Position numbers and translations under genes: made by a program | The notes under the pieces: model-generated | Told to the model about the DNA's origin: nothing | Database searches by the model: none | What the model saw: the letters and a program-made list of their open reading frames with translations, nothing else | Shown: positions 5,416-6,124 of the stretch, piece by piece | How the letters are laid out: every line of letters begins with the position of its first letter | Numbering within the stretch: the first letter of the stretch is position 1 | From: Thiotrichales bacterium | GTDB lineage: Bacteria > Pseudomonadota > Gammaproteobacteria > J044 | Reading direction: 5' to 3' | Length of the DNA stretch: 6,124 nt | Assembly: GCA_024762895.1 (NCBI GenBank) | Contig: JANTGN010000157.1 | Location: 1 to 6,124 of the forward strand

Positions 5416-6124
5416 GTGCATACCCCGATTCCTGGTTATTTCCCGACTGGCCTGCTCCCGCCAATGTGCGGGCGGTGTCAACGTCGCGCCATGACGGTGT
5501 CAGCACAGGCCCGTATGCGAGTATGAATCTTGGAGAGCATGTCGATGATGATCCCAGGGCAGTTGCTGAGAACCGACGCATATTATCCAGGGTTCTCTCG
5601 TTGCCTTCTGAGCCGCTCTGGCTGCAACAGGTTCATGGTACCGAAGTCCTTGGTGCTGATGGGGATTGCGGAGATGCACGTATCGTGAGCGAGTCGGGTC
5701 AGGTGGCGGTGGTGATGACGGCCGACTGCCTGCCCGTACTATTTTGTGATCGTTACGGTAGGGAGGTGGCAGCCGCCCATGCAGGCTGGCGTGGGCTTGT
5801 ATCTGGGATACTGGAACAAACCCTGGAACGGATGAGCGCAGACAATAAAGATATCCACGCCTGGATGGGACCTGCCATCGGGAAACAGGCCTTTGAGGTG
5901 GGGGATGAGGTACGTGAGGCCTTCATGAATCATGATGACCGTTGTGAAGAGGCATTCACCCCTTCGCCCGCAGGCCGCTGGCTGGCGGATCTCTATCAGC
6001 TCGCCAGACAAAGACTTGAGGCGGCAGGCATAATAGAGGTATATGGAGGTGGCTGGTGTACCTTTAGTGACCCGGATCGTTTTTATTCATTCAGGCGTGA
6101 TGGTGCAACAGGCCGTATGGCCAG
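5412..6124 (+). CDS. pgeF: Peptidoglycan editing factor PgeF (YfiH, laccase-domain protein), 3' end missing
   Basis: A member of the DUF152/laccase-domain family (COG1496). E. coli YfiH/PgeF prevents wrong peptidoglycan stem peptides that start with L-Ser instead of L-Ala; older annotations call the family polyphenol oxidase. 237 complete codons are visible and no stop is reached. The protein ends at DGATGRMA, which in relatives lies only a few residues from the C-terminus, so nearly all of it is present. Motifs: LQQVHGTEV (71-79), MTADCLPVLF (102-111), AAHAGWRG (121-128), GPAIG (153-157), FEVGDEV (161-167) and YSFRRDG (225-231). His75, Cys106 and His123 are the expected metal-binding, active-site trio. 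The ATG overlaps the rluD stop in ATGA and lacks a Shine-Dalgarno sequence, which points to translational coupling. In E. coli the next gene is clpB, outside this window. Confidence 0.95.
   Translation, partial: MSAYPDSWLFPDWPAPANVRAVSTSRHDGVSTGPYASMNLGEHVDDDPRAVAENRRILSRVLSLPSEPLWLQQVHGTEVLGADGDCGDARIVSESGQVAVVMTADCLPVLFCDRYGREVAAAHAGWRGLVSGILEQTLERMSADNKDIHAWMGPAIGKQAFEVGDEVREAFMNHDDRCEEAFTPSPAGRWLADLYQLARQRLEAAGIIEVYGGGWCTFSDPDRFYSFRRDGATGRMA

Noticed and set aside
5739..6011. A 90-codon minus-strand frame opposite pgeF.
   Set aside because: The plus strand encodes the full PgeF motif set across the same bases.
1..6124. Search for CRISPR arrays, tRNA or rRNA genes, insertion sequences and defence systems.
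   Set aside because: No spaced direct repeats, cloverleaf-like sequences, transposase motifs or toxin/antitoxin-like pairs were seen; nearly every base is accounted for by six known-family genes.

Overview
The window is a stretch of bacterial chromosome, most likely from a gammaproteobacterium. The strongest evidence is a bamD gene divergent from an rluD-pgeF pair, the same arrangement as bamD(yfiO)/rluD/pgeF(yfiH) in Escherichia coli. The genus cannot be named from the sequence. Coding density is high: six protein genes, with only 30 to 56 bases between non-overlapping genes. There is no stretch over 300 bases without a gene, and I saw no tRNA, rRNA, CRISPR array, insertion sequence or phage gene.

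Left part (1-3583, plus strand): the end of a surface-polysaccharide (O-antigen type) cluster. It holds the C-terminal two thirds of a nucleotide-sugar epimerase/reductase (WbpK/WbpV-like), a membrane sugar-1-phosphate transferase that primes undecaprenyl phosphate (WbpL-like), and a large membrane-anchored nucleotide-sugar 4,6-dehydratase (WbpM/CapD-like). Together they suggest a short route: the dehydratase makes a 4-keto-6-deoxy intermediate from UDP-GlcNAc, the reductase makes UDP-D-FucNAc or UDP-D-QuiNAc, and the transferase loads that sugar phosphate on the lipid carrier to start a repeat unit. The same order (wbpK-wbpL-wbpM) closes the P. aeruginosa O5 O-antigen cluster.

Middle (3584-3639): a short gap between converging genes, containing a nested inverted repeat that could act as a weak two-way terminator.

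Right part (3640-6124): conserved housekeeping genes. bamD (minus strand) encodes the lipoprotein of the outer-membrane beta-barrel assembly machine. Divergent from it are rluD (23S rRNA pseudouridine synthase) and pgeF (laccase-domain peptidoglycan editing factor), whose end lies just past the window. The 54 bases between bamD and rluD carry a good extended -10 promoter for bamD. They also hold a possible 19-codon leader reading frame that ends on the rluD GTG start.

Nothing here is clearly a new biological system. The points most worth a second look are the compact bamD/rluD divergent start region, the sugar identity implied by the reductase-transferase-dehydratase trio, and the general lack of Shine-Dalgarno sequences at the visible gene starts.
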